A stretch of 5,915 nucleotides of DNA from Flavisolibacter sp. (GCA_013695175.1 JACDAZ010000460.1:1-5915); one strand, 5' to 3'; positions 1 through 5,749 are shown, counted from the first letter of the stretch. Notes: a model not told the origin generated them from the sequence alone. Program-made: numbers and translations.

Positions 1-50
1 AGTCTTGATACAGCATATTCTGTTTCTTGTAAGTAGTCTGCTATTGTCAT
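1..50 (-). CDS. 5' end of an unidentified gene, cut by the left edge of the window
   Basis: An ATG at 50 on the minus strand opens a frame that stays open to the window edge and reads MTIADYLQETEYAVSR. It follows the rpoN/PAP2 genes in the same direction, 158 bp after the PAP2 stop, so it may have its own promoter. The same frame is also open upstream of the ATG back to a TGA at 108-110. That stretch contains only a TTG (78-80) as an alternative start, and I prefer the ATG. Sixteen residues do not allow a family call. A 'T-I-x-D/E-Y-L' opening occurs in Uma2-type nuclease-fold proteins, among others, but this is only a weak resemblance from memory. Confidence 0.5.
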   Translation of the reverse strand, partial: MTIADYLQETEYAVSR

Positions 51-107
51 TTTACTGTGTCGTTTTATAATGGCTACCAACTCGTAAAACTGCGAAAGAT
101 ACCTTCT

Positions 108-200
108 TCATCTCAATTTTGCATCTGATACAAAATCAACAGCATATCCCATGTTTGCGAACAAAAAAGGATAAATTGCGAATTTCGCTTTTTGTCCCAT
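108..200 (-). CDS. Possible 30-residue small ORF downstream of the PAP2 gene
   Basis: The ATG at 200 lies 8 bp after the PAP2 stop codon. The frame runs 30 codons to a TGA at 108-110. The predicted peptide starts MGQKAKFAIYPFLF, so it has a basic head followed by a short aromatic/hydrophobic stretch, and it ends DFVSDAKLR. I do not recognise it. In its favour are the tight spacing and same strand as the upstream gene. Against it are its length, the lack of any known homologue I can name, and the chance expectation of short ORFs in A+T-rich DNA. The TGA is in frame with the next gene's start at 50, so the two could also be pieces of a single interrupted frame. Confidence 0.22.
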   Translation of the reverse strand: MGQKAKFAIYPFLFANMGYAVDFVSDAKLR

Positions 201-208
201 AGTCCAAA

Positions 209-880
209 TTACATAGTAAAGAAATAACCTATCAGTTGAGCAACTATTCCAATGATCAAACCTATATATACTTCGCCGGGATTGTGATCTGAGTTAACTA
301 ACCTTGCCGTACAAACCGCCCCTGCTATTAATAAAGAAATAGAAATATAAAACCCATAATTTATTTCAGCAGTAATGGAAAGCAGGTATATAAACGCTAT
401 CATAACACCTGCAGAAATTGCATGCATGCTTACTTTTAAATAAGTGTTGAATATTAATCCTATACTTGATGCAATAAATATGGCAAGAGCCAGCATTACA
501 AACTGCTTTGGATATTCGGGTTGATTGCGTAGCACATACCACATCCAGAAATAATAAACACCACTAGCTATATAAGGAATGATCCTGTCTTTTTGTGTAC
601 GCAGGTATATGGAACTTACAAAACCAAGGGCTTTTGACATTAAAACTGTTGCCAGCGGAAATACTGTATACATCACCAGGAAGCGAAGCATCAATATCAG
701 CTTGTCATTAGAGCTTATGCTTAAAAAAATGTTGGAATAATTTAATACAAACCAGGATAAAAAAACCGGTATGAATAATGGATGGAAAATAAGAGATATA
801 ACTTTTGCAGCCAGCTTAATTGCAGGATGAAAATGAAGTGGCAGTCCGTTGTGGTGTAGTTTCCCGTTTCCTTCAATCAT
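209..880 (-). CDS. Divergent PAP2-superfamily integral membrane phosphatase
   Basis: This is a 223-residue polytopic membrane protein with about six hydrophobic segments, roughly residues 24-47, 64-88, 103-118, 126-147, 154-171 and 176-221 (the last probably two helices). The PAP2 catalytic signature is present in altered form. KDRIIP (97-102) stands for the K...RP motif. VSMH (150-153) stands for PSGH and keeps the histidine. ARLVNSDHNPGEV (192-204) fits SR-x5-H-x3-D with R193 and H199 kept, but with S changed to A and D changed to E203. Known members remove phosphate from lipid phosphates or pyrophosphates such as phosphatidic acid or undecaprenyl pyrophosphate. The substrate here is unknown, and the motif changes leave activity open. 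The start is only 2 bp after the rpoN stop, which implies co-transcription and probably translational coupling. Confidence 0.8.
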   Translation of the reverse strand: MIEGNGKLHHNGLPLHFHPAIKLAAKVISLIFHPLFIPVFLSWFVLNYSNIFLSISSNDKLILMLRFLVMYTVFPLATVLMSKALGFVSSIYLRTQKDRIIPYIASGVYYFWMWYVLRNQPEYPKQFVMLALAIFIASSIGLIFNTYLKVSMHAISAGVMIAFIYLLSITAEINYGFYISISLLIAGAVCTARLVNSDHNPGEVYIGLIIGIVAQLIGYFFTM

Positions 881-882
881 TA

Positions 883-2379
883 TTATAACTCTTTGCGCAA
901 CCTGGCTACAGGAATATTCAGCTGCTCCCTGTATTTTGCCACTGTTCGTCGTGCAATGTTATAACCTTTTTCCTGAAGTAATTCTGTAAGCCTTTCATCA
1001 CTCAAAGGCTTCTTTTTGTTTTCACCTTCTATCAGATCGCTTAATATTTTTTTCACTTCACGGGTAGATACTTCTTCTCCACTGTCTGTAGTGAGTGACT
1101 CACTAAAGAAAAATTTTAACCTGTATGTTCCAAATTCAGTTTGAACAAATTTTGAGTTTGCCACACGGCTTACAGTTGATATATCCAATCCTGTCCTTTC
1201 AGCAATATCTTTCAGTATCATGGGCCTTAAATTCGTTTCATCGCCCGTAAAGAAAAATTCATGCTGGTGATTCATGATAGCAGTCATAGTGCTTAGCAAG
1301 GTATGCTGCCTTTGCTTTATGGCATCAATAAACCATTTTGCTGAATCAATCTTTTGTTTAATAAATAAAACAGCTTCTTTTTGCCTCCTGTCTTTTTTTG
1401 CTCCACGATCATAATCTTTGAGCATATCTCTGTAACCTTCGCTTATGCGCAATTCCGGAGCGTTTTTAGAATTTAATGTTAGTTCCAATTTTCCTCCATT
1501 GTTATAAATAAAGAAATCCGGAATAACATAACTCTCTGCTTTATTTACTTCTGTTGCCTGACCACCCGGCTTTGGATTTAATTTTGTAATGTGCTGCATT
1601 ACATCTTTCAGTTCATCGTCGGTAATATTCAATCCTCTTTGTATTTTTTCGTAATGCTTCTTGGTGAACTCATCGAAGTATTTTGTAAGTGCCATGATGG
1701 CAACATCTACTTCTTTTCCCTCTCTTTTTTGCCGGAGTAATTGCAACAGCAAACATTCCTGAAGGTTTCTTGCTGCCACTCCGGGCGGATCAAAATTTTG
1801 AATGCTTTTAATTAATATTTCTACCTCTTCCTCAGTTGTCATGATGTTTTGTCTGAAGGCAAGATCATCCACTATAGCTGATGTTTCTCTGCGGAGGTAG
1901 CCGTCTTCATCAATACTTCCAATAATTTGTTCTGTAATTCTGGCTTCTTTTTCATCCAGTTTCAGCATTCCCAACTGGCTTTCCAGCTGCTCATAAAAAC
2001 TTGTTTCTATTTTATAAGGGAGTGTTTGTTTTTCTTCCTGGTCACCATAATTTTCATCTCTCAATTTATAATCAGCTATATCATCATCACCATCCTGCAC
2101 ATAATCAGAAATATCTATATTCTCATATTGATCATCAGAGCTTAATTCTTCGCTTTCGCTGTTAAATTCTTCTGCAGGCTGTTCGGCAAATTCATCTGTA
2201 CCCTCATAATTTTCATCATGCTTATCTTCAGAAAGTTCTAATGCAGGATTTTCTTCCAACTCCTCTTTCACCCTCTCTTCCAGGTGCGCCGTGGGTACTT
2301 GCAGCAATTTCATTAGCTGAATTTGCTGTGGCGATAGCTTTTGTAATAATTTCTGTTGTAAACTTTGATGTAGACTCAT
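883..2379 (-). CDS. rpoN: RNA polymerase sigma-54 factor
   Basis: This 498-residue protein has the full sigma-54 layout. Region I (1-49) is glutamine- and leucine-rich, begins MSLHQSLQQKLLQKLSPQQI and includes EELEENPALEL, the part that contacts activator ATPases and inhibits open-complex formation. Region II (about 50-118) is long and strongly acidic. The core-binding region follows from about 120 and includes IDEDGYL (156-162) and FDPPGVAARNLQECLLLQLL (196-215). The conserved DSAKWFIDAIKQRQHTL stretch is at 345-361. The helix-turn-helix lies around 388-410 (LKDIAERTGLDISTVSRVAN). The RpoN box ARRTVAKYRE at 476-485 recognises the -24 promoter element. The protein directs core polymerase to -24/-12 promoters and needs bacterial enhancer-binding proteins; none is encoded in this window. 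The length is normal and no truncation is visible. The start is the ATG at 2379, which gives the standard N-terminus. Confidence 0.98.
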   Translation of the reverse strand: MSLHQSLQQKLLQKLSPQQIQLMKLLQVPTAHLEERVKEELEENPALELSEDKHDENYEGTDEFAEQPAEEFNSESEELSSDDQYENIDISDYVQDGDDDIADYKLRDENYGDQEEKQTLPYKIETSFYEQLESQLGMLKLDEKEARITEQIIGSIDEDGYLRRETSAIVDDLAFRQNIMTTEEEVEILIKSIQNFDPPGVAARNLQECLLLQLLRQKREGKEVDVAIMALTKYFDEFTKKHYEKIQRGLNITDDELKDVMQHITKLNPKPGGQATEVNKAESYVIPDFFIYNNGGKLELTLNSKNAPELRISEGYRDMLKDYDRGAKKDRRQKEAVLFIKQKIDSAKWFIDAIKQRQHTLLSTMTAIMNHQHEFFFTGDETNLRPMILKDIAERTGLDISTVSRVANSKFVQTEFGTYRLKFFFSESLTTDSGEEVSTREVKKILSDLIEGENKKKPLSDERLTELLQEKGYNIARRTVAKYREQLNIPVARLRKEL

Positions 2380-2395
2380 GTTCAGGTTTCATTAG

Positions 2396-2413
2396 GGCGA
2401 AAAAAAATTCGCC
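2396..2413 (-). promoter_or_regulatory. Hairpin in the rpoN 5' leader
   Basis: A perfect 6-bp inverted repeat, GGCGAA and TTCGCC, flanks a six-base A/T loop and ends 16 bp upstream of the rpoN ATG. In the rpoN mRNA it would form a small stem with a U-rich loop. It is too far from a downstream U-tract to be a standard terminator for this strand. It could affect leader stability or translation, or be a binding site for a dimeric protein. The function is inferred; only the symmetry is seen. Confidence 0.4.
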
Positions 2414-2419
2414 TTTCCT

Positions 2420-2427
2420 CAAAAATC
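2420..2427 (-). promoter_or_regulatory. Weak candidate -7 element for rpoN
   Basis: On the minus strand the octamer GATTTTTG differs at one base from the Bacteroidota -7 consensus TAnnTTTG. Transcription would start near 2415, giving a leader of about 35 nt that begins at the hairpin. No good -33 TTTG is found at the expected spacing; only a TTTAC is near. This is a suggestion, not a firm call. Confidence 0.2.
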
Positions 2428-2432
2428 GAGCC

Positions 2433-2442
2433 GTAAATTTAC
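2433..2442. other. Perfect 10-bp palindrome between rpoN and the divergent small gene
   Basis: GTAAATTTAC is fully self-complementary. It contains TAAATTTA, one base from the Bacteroidota -7 consensus on either strand. It lies 12 bp before the plus-strand ATG at 2455 and 53 bp before the rpoN ATG, so it could be a shared operator or a promoter element. A/T-rich palindromes of this size arise by chance fairly often. Confidence 0.22.
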
Positions 2443-2454
2443 AGTAAATAATTC

Positions 2455-2724
2455 ATGATGAACAAAAGACTGCTTGGCCCTTTGCTGATGTTTATGATTT
2501 CTTTACCTGCATTTTCACAAACGGCATACCCAGAAATCAGCTCAGCATCTTTTAAATCTATAAAAACCATTCCATCGGATTTTTATGTAAAGGGGTTAGG
2601 TTATTATTGTAAGAAGGAATGGCAGTTTCAAAAGACTATAAAACTTCCTTTATTTCTCAGGCTTGGAAATAAAGATTATGTAGATTTCCTGGAGGGAAAA
2701 AAATACTCAAGAAAAAACTATTAA
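2455..2724 (+). CDS. Small secreted protein of unknown function
   Basis: This 89-residue protein is transcribed divergently from rpoN. Residues 1-22 form a signal peptide: a basic MMNKR head, the hydrophobic core LLGPLLMFMISLPAF, and a likely cut near FSQ/T. The mature part is about 67 residues. It has SFKSIKTIPSDFY (32-44), then LGYYCKKEWQFQK (48-60) with a single cysteine at 52, then LPLFLRLGNKDYVDFLEGKK (64-83), and a basic end. From memory, the 'CK-E-x-x-x-x-K-x-x-x-PL-x-x-RLG-x-x-x-YV-x-x-LEGK' pattern recurs in small unannotated exported proteins of Bacteroidota, but I cannot name a family. Two ATGs are adjacent (2455 and 2458); either fits. The gene ends 17 bp from the convergent GHL10 gene, with no clear terminator between them. 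The signal peptide and clean frame support a real gene. Confidence 0.65.
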   Translation: MMNKRLLGPLLMFMISLPAFSQTAYPEISSASFKSIKTIPSDFYVKGLGYYCKKEWQFQKTIKLPLFLRLGNKDYVDFLEGKKYSRKNY

Positions 2725-2741
2725 CTGTTATACATAAGGGA

Positions 2742-3977
2742 TTAGTTTCCTAAAGTAGCTTGTCGCTTTGGGTTCACCGGCAACCAGTCCATCGGTGGAA
2801 TTAATGCCGGATCTTTATAGTAGTTATTCTGCAGCGAATCGTTCCAGCCATTTGGATTATTATTAAAAGACTTACTGCTAAAATAAACACTCCCCTGTAC
2901 TGTTGGATATTGACGAAGCAGCTCCAACTGCTTTGGAAGTTGTGTTGGATTGTGCCAGGCTACACTTGTTTTTTCCAATGCCCTGTATACACCATGCCCT
3001 ATATACATATGTCTGCCGTAAGCATGTTTGCTCCACCAGTCAATTAAAGTTTCGTATGCTACAAGCCTGTGACCCAGCTCCCAGTATAACTGTGGTGCTA
3101 CATAATCTATCCAGCCATTTTTTGTCCATAACAAAACATCGGCATACAGGTCATCATAATTTGTTACACCACCTTTTGTCGGGCTACCCATAGGATCCTT
3201 ATCCTGGTTGCGCCAAACACCAAAAGGAGAAATACCAAACTTAACCCATGGCTTTTCTTCTTTTATAGCTTTGCTCAATTTCACAATGATTGAATCAGTA
3301 TTACTTCTCCTCCAGTCATCCCGCTTCATGCCATTGCCATATAAATTGAAAGTTTTTGCATCGGGAAATTCTTTTCCTGCAACACGATAAGGATAGAAAT
3401 AATCATCCATATGCACCGCATCAATGTCATATCTTTTTACAATATCCTTTACCACTTTGGTTACCCATTCCTGCCCTTCTTTATTACCCGGATCAAAATA
3501 TAATTTACCGCCATATTCCAAAAACCATTGTGGATGTAATTTGGTTATATGAGAAGGTGCAATAGAAGACCTGGTGATGTTAAAGTTTGCACGATAAGGA
3601 TTTAACCATGCATGAAATTCAAAACCACGTTTATGAGATTCATTCACCATAAATTCTAACGGATCATAATAAGGAAAGGGAGGTTTGCCTTGTGTGCCTG
3701 TTAACCACTGGCTCCATGGTTCAAAAGGAGAAGGATAAAAGGCATCTGTTGCGGGTCGAACCTGCACTATGACGGCATTCATTCCATTCTTTTTATGCAT
3801 ATCAAGCTGTCGAATGAATTCCTTTTTTTGAGCTTCAGGATTATTATAATGCTGCTTTAAAGGCCAATCAATATTATCAACAGTGGCTATCCACACACCC
3901 CTGAATTCTACAGGCTGTTGTGCAATTGATTGTAACGTAAAAATTGAAAGGAAAAAAAGGATAAGGAGTCTGGACAT
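2742..3977 (-). CDS. Secreted GHL10 / DUF187-family glycoside hydrolase
   Basis: The ATG at 3977 gives 411 residues. The frame can be extended to a TTG at 3986, but the ATG places the signal peptide (MSRLLILFFLSIFTLQSIAQ, 1-20) at the true N-terminus. The family signature follows at once: FRGVWIATVDNIDWP (25-39). A TIM-barrel-like domain runs to about 370, with NAVIVQVRPATDAFYPS (67-83), FHAWLNPYRAN (121-131), DIDAVHMDDYFYPY (184-197, the acid-rich strand expected to carry catalytic residues), KFGISPFGVWRN (246-257) and DYVAPQLYWE (291-300). Relatives include E. coli DigH (YddW), which cuts peptide-free peptidoglycan glycan strands, so a periplasmic or outer-membrane wall-processing role is likely; the substrate here is inferred. 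The protein stops soon after the barrel, without the extra C-terminal beta domain that many Bacteroidota relatives have. It follows marR after 36 bp on the same strand. Confidence 0.92.
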   Translation of the reverse strand: MSRLLILFFLSIFTLQSIAQQPVEFRGVWIATVDNIDWPLKQHYNNPEAQKKEFIRQLDMHKKNGMNAVIVQVRPATDAFYPSPFEPWSQWLTGTQGKPPFPYYDPLEFMVNESHKRGFEFHAWLNPYRANFNITRSSIAPSHITKLHPQWFLEYGGKLYFDPGNKEGQEWVTKVVKDIVKRYDIDAVHMDDYFYPYRVAGKEFPDAKTFNLYGNGMKRDDWRRSNTDSIIVKLSKAIKEEKPWVKFGISPFGVWRNQDKDPMGSPTKGGVTNYDDLYADVLLWTKNGWIDYVAPQLYWELGHRLVAYETLIDWWSKHAYGRHMYIGHGVYRALEKTSVAWHNPTQLPKQLELLRQYPTVQGSVYFSSKSFNNNPNGWNDSLQNNYYKDPALIPPMDWLPVNPKRQATLGN

Positions 3978-4013
3978 AATCAACAAGGTTTTTCAACGGC
4001 AAAATACAATTAT

Positions 4014-4466
4014 TTATATGCTTCTAACCTTATCCAACAAATTACTTAACATTTCAGCTTCATTTTCAGTTAAGTTATCCATAACCTTATTGATGTGATC
4101 ATCTTCTGTATCCAGTTTCTTGAGCAGCTTTTGACCTTTCTCTGTTATGACAACATCCACCAATCTTTTATCTTTTGAGCAGGTGCTTTTTTTAACAAGT
4201 CCCTTTACAAGTAAGCGGTCCACAATGCGACTTGTATCACTCATTTTATCAAGCATTCTCTCTCTTATTTGCAATGTTGAAAGAGGATCAGGAAAGCTGC
4301 CGCGAAGAATGCGCAGGATGTTGTACTGCTGGTGCGTGATATCTTCTTTCGATAAAAAACTTTTTATACGCTCTATGGTCCAGCCATAAGTATACAGCAG
4401 GTTCACAACAGCTTTCTGTTTGGTGCTCCTAAAATTGGACTGATGTATATCCTGCTCTATTCCCAT
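4014..4466 (-). CDS. MarR-family winged-helix transcriptional regulator
   Basis: This 150-residue protein has the usual MarR size and order. An N-terminal dimerisation helix (about 15-39) is followed by ITHQQYNILRIL (43-54) and a helix-turn-helix with LSTLQIRERM (62-71) and the recognition helix MSDTSRIVDRLLVKGLV (75-91). The wing SKDKRLVDVVITEKG (97-111) carries the family's conserved D-x-R (D99, R101). A C-terminal dimerisation helix spans 124-150. It binds DNA as a dimer, and many relatives repress their own operon until a ligand or oxidant releases them. One cysteine, C96, sits at the base of the wing; a redox role cannot be judged from sequence. It lies between a radical SAM gene 19 bp upstream and the GHL10 hydrolase 36 bp downstream, all on one strand, so it may control that unit. 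The ligand is unknown. Confidence 0.92.
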   Translation of the reverse strand: MGIEQDIHQSNFRSTKQKAVVNLLYTYGWTIERIKSFLSKEDITHQQYNILRILRGSFPDPLSTLQIRERMLDKMSDTSRIVDRLLVKGLVKKSTCSKDKRLVDVVITEKGQKLLKKLDTEDDHINKVMDNLTENEAEMLSNLLDKVRSI

Positions 4467-4473
4467 ACCATTG

Positions 4474-4481
4474 CAAAATTA
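4474..4481 (-). promoter_or_regulatory. Candidate -7 element in front of the MarR gene
   Basis: TAATTTTG on the minus strand matches the Bacteroidota -7 consensus TAnnTTTG exactly and lies just 7 bp before the MarR ATG at 4466. A TTTG at 4493-4496 is only 11 bp upstream, too close for the usual spacing of about 19 bp, and a start from here would give a nearly leaderless mRNA. The short gap to the upstream radical SAM gene makes read-through transcription just as likely. Confidence 0.2.
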
Positions 4482-4485
4482 ACTT

Positions 4486-5517
4486 TTAACCCCAAACCTT
4501 TACACCTTCCGAACAATTAGCACATATATCAATATTCTTACGGCTTTCCAATACCTGGCTCCTGAATGTTTTAAATTTTTTATTTTTCCAAAGCTCTTTA
4601 AAGTTTTGTTGCTGCAGATCTCCCAGCTGATGCTGCGCATCTTTATCAAAACAACAGGGTACAACTGCACCATTCCAGGTGATTACCGGGTCATGCCACA
4701 GGCGCCAGCAATGATTTTGATTGTTGCCTTTAAATTCCATTTTGCCGTCTTTGTTTTTTGTATAACGGCTGTATTTTTTATTAATAGGAATGAGTTGATT
4801 GGGATCTGTTTCATAATCATAAACCTGCGCAGTCTTTAGCCGCACCTGGTCCACACCAATCTCTTTTGCCAGTTTATGTACTTCTTCTATCTGGTGTTCA
4901 TTATGCCTTACCACTAAAAATTGAAAAATAATAAAAGGAGTTTTGCTTTTTAATGCTTTCTTCCATTTAACTACATTGGCAGCTCCTTCTAAAACTTTAT
5001 CTATTCTTCCTCCCACACGATATTGCTGGTAGGTATCCTGTGTTGTTCCGTCAATAGAAATGATAAGCCTGTCTAAACCACTTTCTACCGTTCTTTTTGC
5101 AGCAGCATCATGTAAATAATGAGCATTGGTAGAGGTAGCCGTATAAATTTTTTTTGATGCTGCGTATTGCACCATATTTAAAAAATCCGGATTGAGATAG
5201 GGTTCGCCCTGGAAATAAAAAACCAGGTAAGTAAGGTCTTTTGAAATTTGATCTATGGTTTCTCTAAAAAAATCCTTTTTCAGCATGCCGGTAGGGCGGG
5301 TGAATGCTCTTAACCCGCTTGGACACTCAGGGCAACGAAGGTTACAGGATGTAGTGGGTTCAAATGAAATAGAAATGGGCATACCCCACTGCACTGCTTT
5401 TTTTGTGATCTTGCTTATCTGGTAGCTGCTGTACACTTTCACCATGTTCAGCAATCTTCTTGGTGTAACCTTAGATAAAAAATTAACACTGTCATTCCAG
5501 TTCATCTGCGGCATCAT
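4486..5517 (-). CDS. Radical SAM/SPASM-domain enzyme, substrate unknown
   Basis: The ATG at 5517 gives 343 residues. The frame stays open 17 codons further to a TTG at 5568, but that part is translated from the tandem repeat and is unlikely to be protein. The radical SAM motif C-x3-C-x2-C is in CNLRCPEC (C58, C62, C65), which binds the 4Fe-4S cluster that cleaves S-adenosylmethionine. FQGEP at 102-106 is the SAM-binding GE motif, and IISIDG (152-157) is a later barrel strand. A C-terminal SPASM-type cysteine set follows: CWRLWHDP (C270), VVPCCFD (C288, C289) and ICANC (C332, C335), expected to hold one or more auxiliary clusters. Relatives modify peptides or small molecules. No precursor peptide or partner enzyme is visible nearby, so the substrate is open. 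The MarR gene follows after 19 bp, suggesting co-transcription. The alternative ATGs at 5514 and 5505 cannot be excluded. Confidence 0.92.
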   Translation of the reverse strand: MMPQMNWNDSVNFLSKVTPRRLLNMVKVYSSYQISKITKKAVQWGMPISISFEPTTSCNLRCPECPSGLRAFTRPTGMLKKDFFRETIDQISKDLTYLVFYFQGEPYLNPDFLNMVQYAASKKIYTATSTNAHYLHDAAAKRTVESGLDRLIISIDGTTQDTYQQYRVGGRIDKVLEGAANVVKWKKALKSKTPFIIFQFLVVRHNEHQIEEVHKLAKEIGVDQVRLKTAQVYDYETDPNQLIPINKKYSRYTKNKDGKMEFKGNNQNHCWRLWHDPVITWNGAVVPCCFDKDAQHQLGDLQQQNFKELWKNKKFKTFRSQVLESRKNIDICANCSEGVKVWG

Positions 5518-5534
5518 GCAAGTTAAAGAATTCA

Positions 5535-5642
5535 GGAAAAGGGACAAGAGGCAAGGAACAAGGCACAAGATTTAAGGGACAAGGGACAAGGATTAAGGCA
5601 CAAGGATCAAGGAACAAGTTAAGGATAAGGATTAGGTTAAGG
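5535..5642. repeat. Degenerate heptamer array followed by a hexamer array
   Basis: From 5535 to 5618 there are twelve consecutive 7-bp units without a single insertion or deletion. Every unit ends in AAG and the consensus is GGACAAG. Position 1 is G in 10 of 12 units and position 4 is C in 9 of 12; position 2 is most variable. Examples are GGACAAG (three copies), GAACAAG (two) and GCACAAG (two). At 5619 the period changes to 6 bp for four units (TTAAGG, ATAAGG, ATTAGG, TTAAGG). The array lies 18 bp upstream of the radical SAM start, in the gap between two divergent genes. The 7-bp period is not a multiple of three, so it is not a coding repeat. It resembles low-complexity intergenic repeats seen in other Bacteroidota; the function is unknown. 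Confidence 0.85.
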
Positions 5643-5652
5643 TTAAAATCTC

Positions 5653-5680
5653 ATTCACCATTGACCATTCACTATTGCGC
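5653..5680. repeat. Second short heptamer repeat
   Basis: Three clear 7-bp units (ATTCACC, ATTGACC, ATTCACT) and a decayed fourth (ATTGCGC) follow each other without gaps. The consensus is unrelated to the GGACAAG array 10 bp to the left, although the period is the same. There are few units, so this is less certain than the larger array. Confidence 0.5.
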
Positions 5681-5690
5681 CCACCAATAA

Positions 5691-5724
5691 CAAATCTTCA
5701 AATCTCCAAAATCTCCAAAATCTG
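5691..5724. repeat. Short 8-9 bp tandem repeat
   Basis: There are four units in a row: CAAATCTT, CAAATCTC, CAAAATCTC and CAAAATCTG. The first two are 8 bp and the last two 9 bp, differing by one added A. It is the third low-complexity block in the same intergenic gap and ends 25 bp before the plus-strand start codon at 5750, where a promoter or leader would be expected. No clear TTTG/TAnnTTTG promoter is seen here. Confidence 0.6.
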
Positions 5725-5749
5725 CTCTACCCTCATTATCATTGCACTA

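Noticed and set aside
184..195. Small inverted repeat GCGAA/TTCGC followed on the plus strand by TTTTT, resembling an intrinsic terminator.
   Set aside because: The stem has at most five A/T-containing pairs with a one-base loop, and no plus-strand gene ends there. On the minus strand the T-run is too far away.
1927..2145. Plus-strand open frame of 72 codons with a hydrophobic product.
   Set aside because: It lies wholly inside rpoN on the opposite strand, over the acidic region; the antisense of GAA/GAT-rich codons reads as Phe/Ile/Leu, so it is a composition artefact.
883..2379. Possibility of a sigma-54 promoter (-24 TGGC / -12 TTGC) controlling genes in this window.
   Set aside because: Scanning the intergenic gaps by eye found no GG/GC pair with the right spacing in front of any start codon.
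2903..3565. Several plus-strand open frames of 60-96 codons antisense to the GHL10 gene.
   Set aside because: No family resemblance and no plausible starts; the minus-strand protein has continuous family motifs through the same region.
3978..3986. TTG start three codons upstream of the GHL10 ATG.
   Set aside because: The ATG at 3977 gives a standard signal peptide; the TTG adds only three residues and has no supporting ribosome-binding signal.
5535..5642. CRISPR-like array, because of many repeated units before a gene.
   Set aside because: The units are 6-7 bp, directly adjacent and degenerate, with no spacers and no cas genes.
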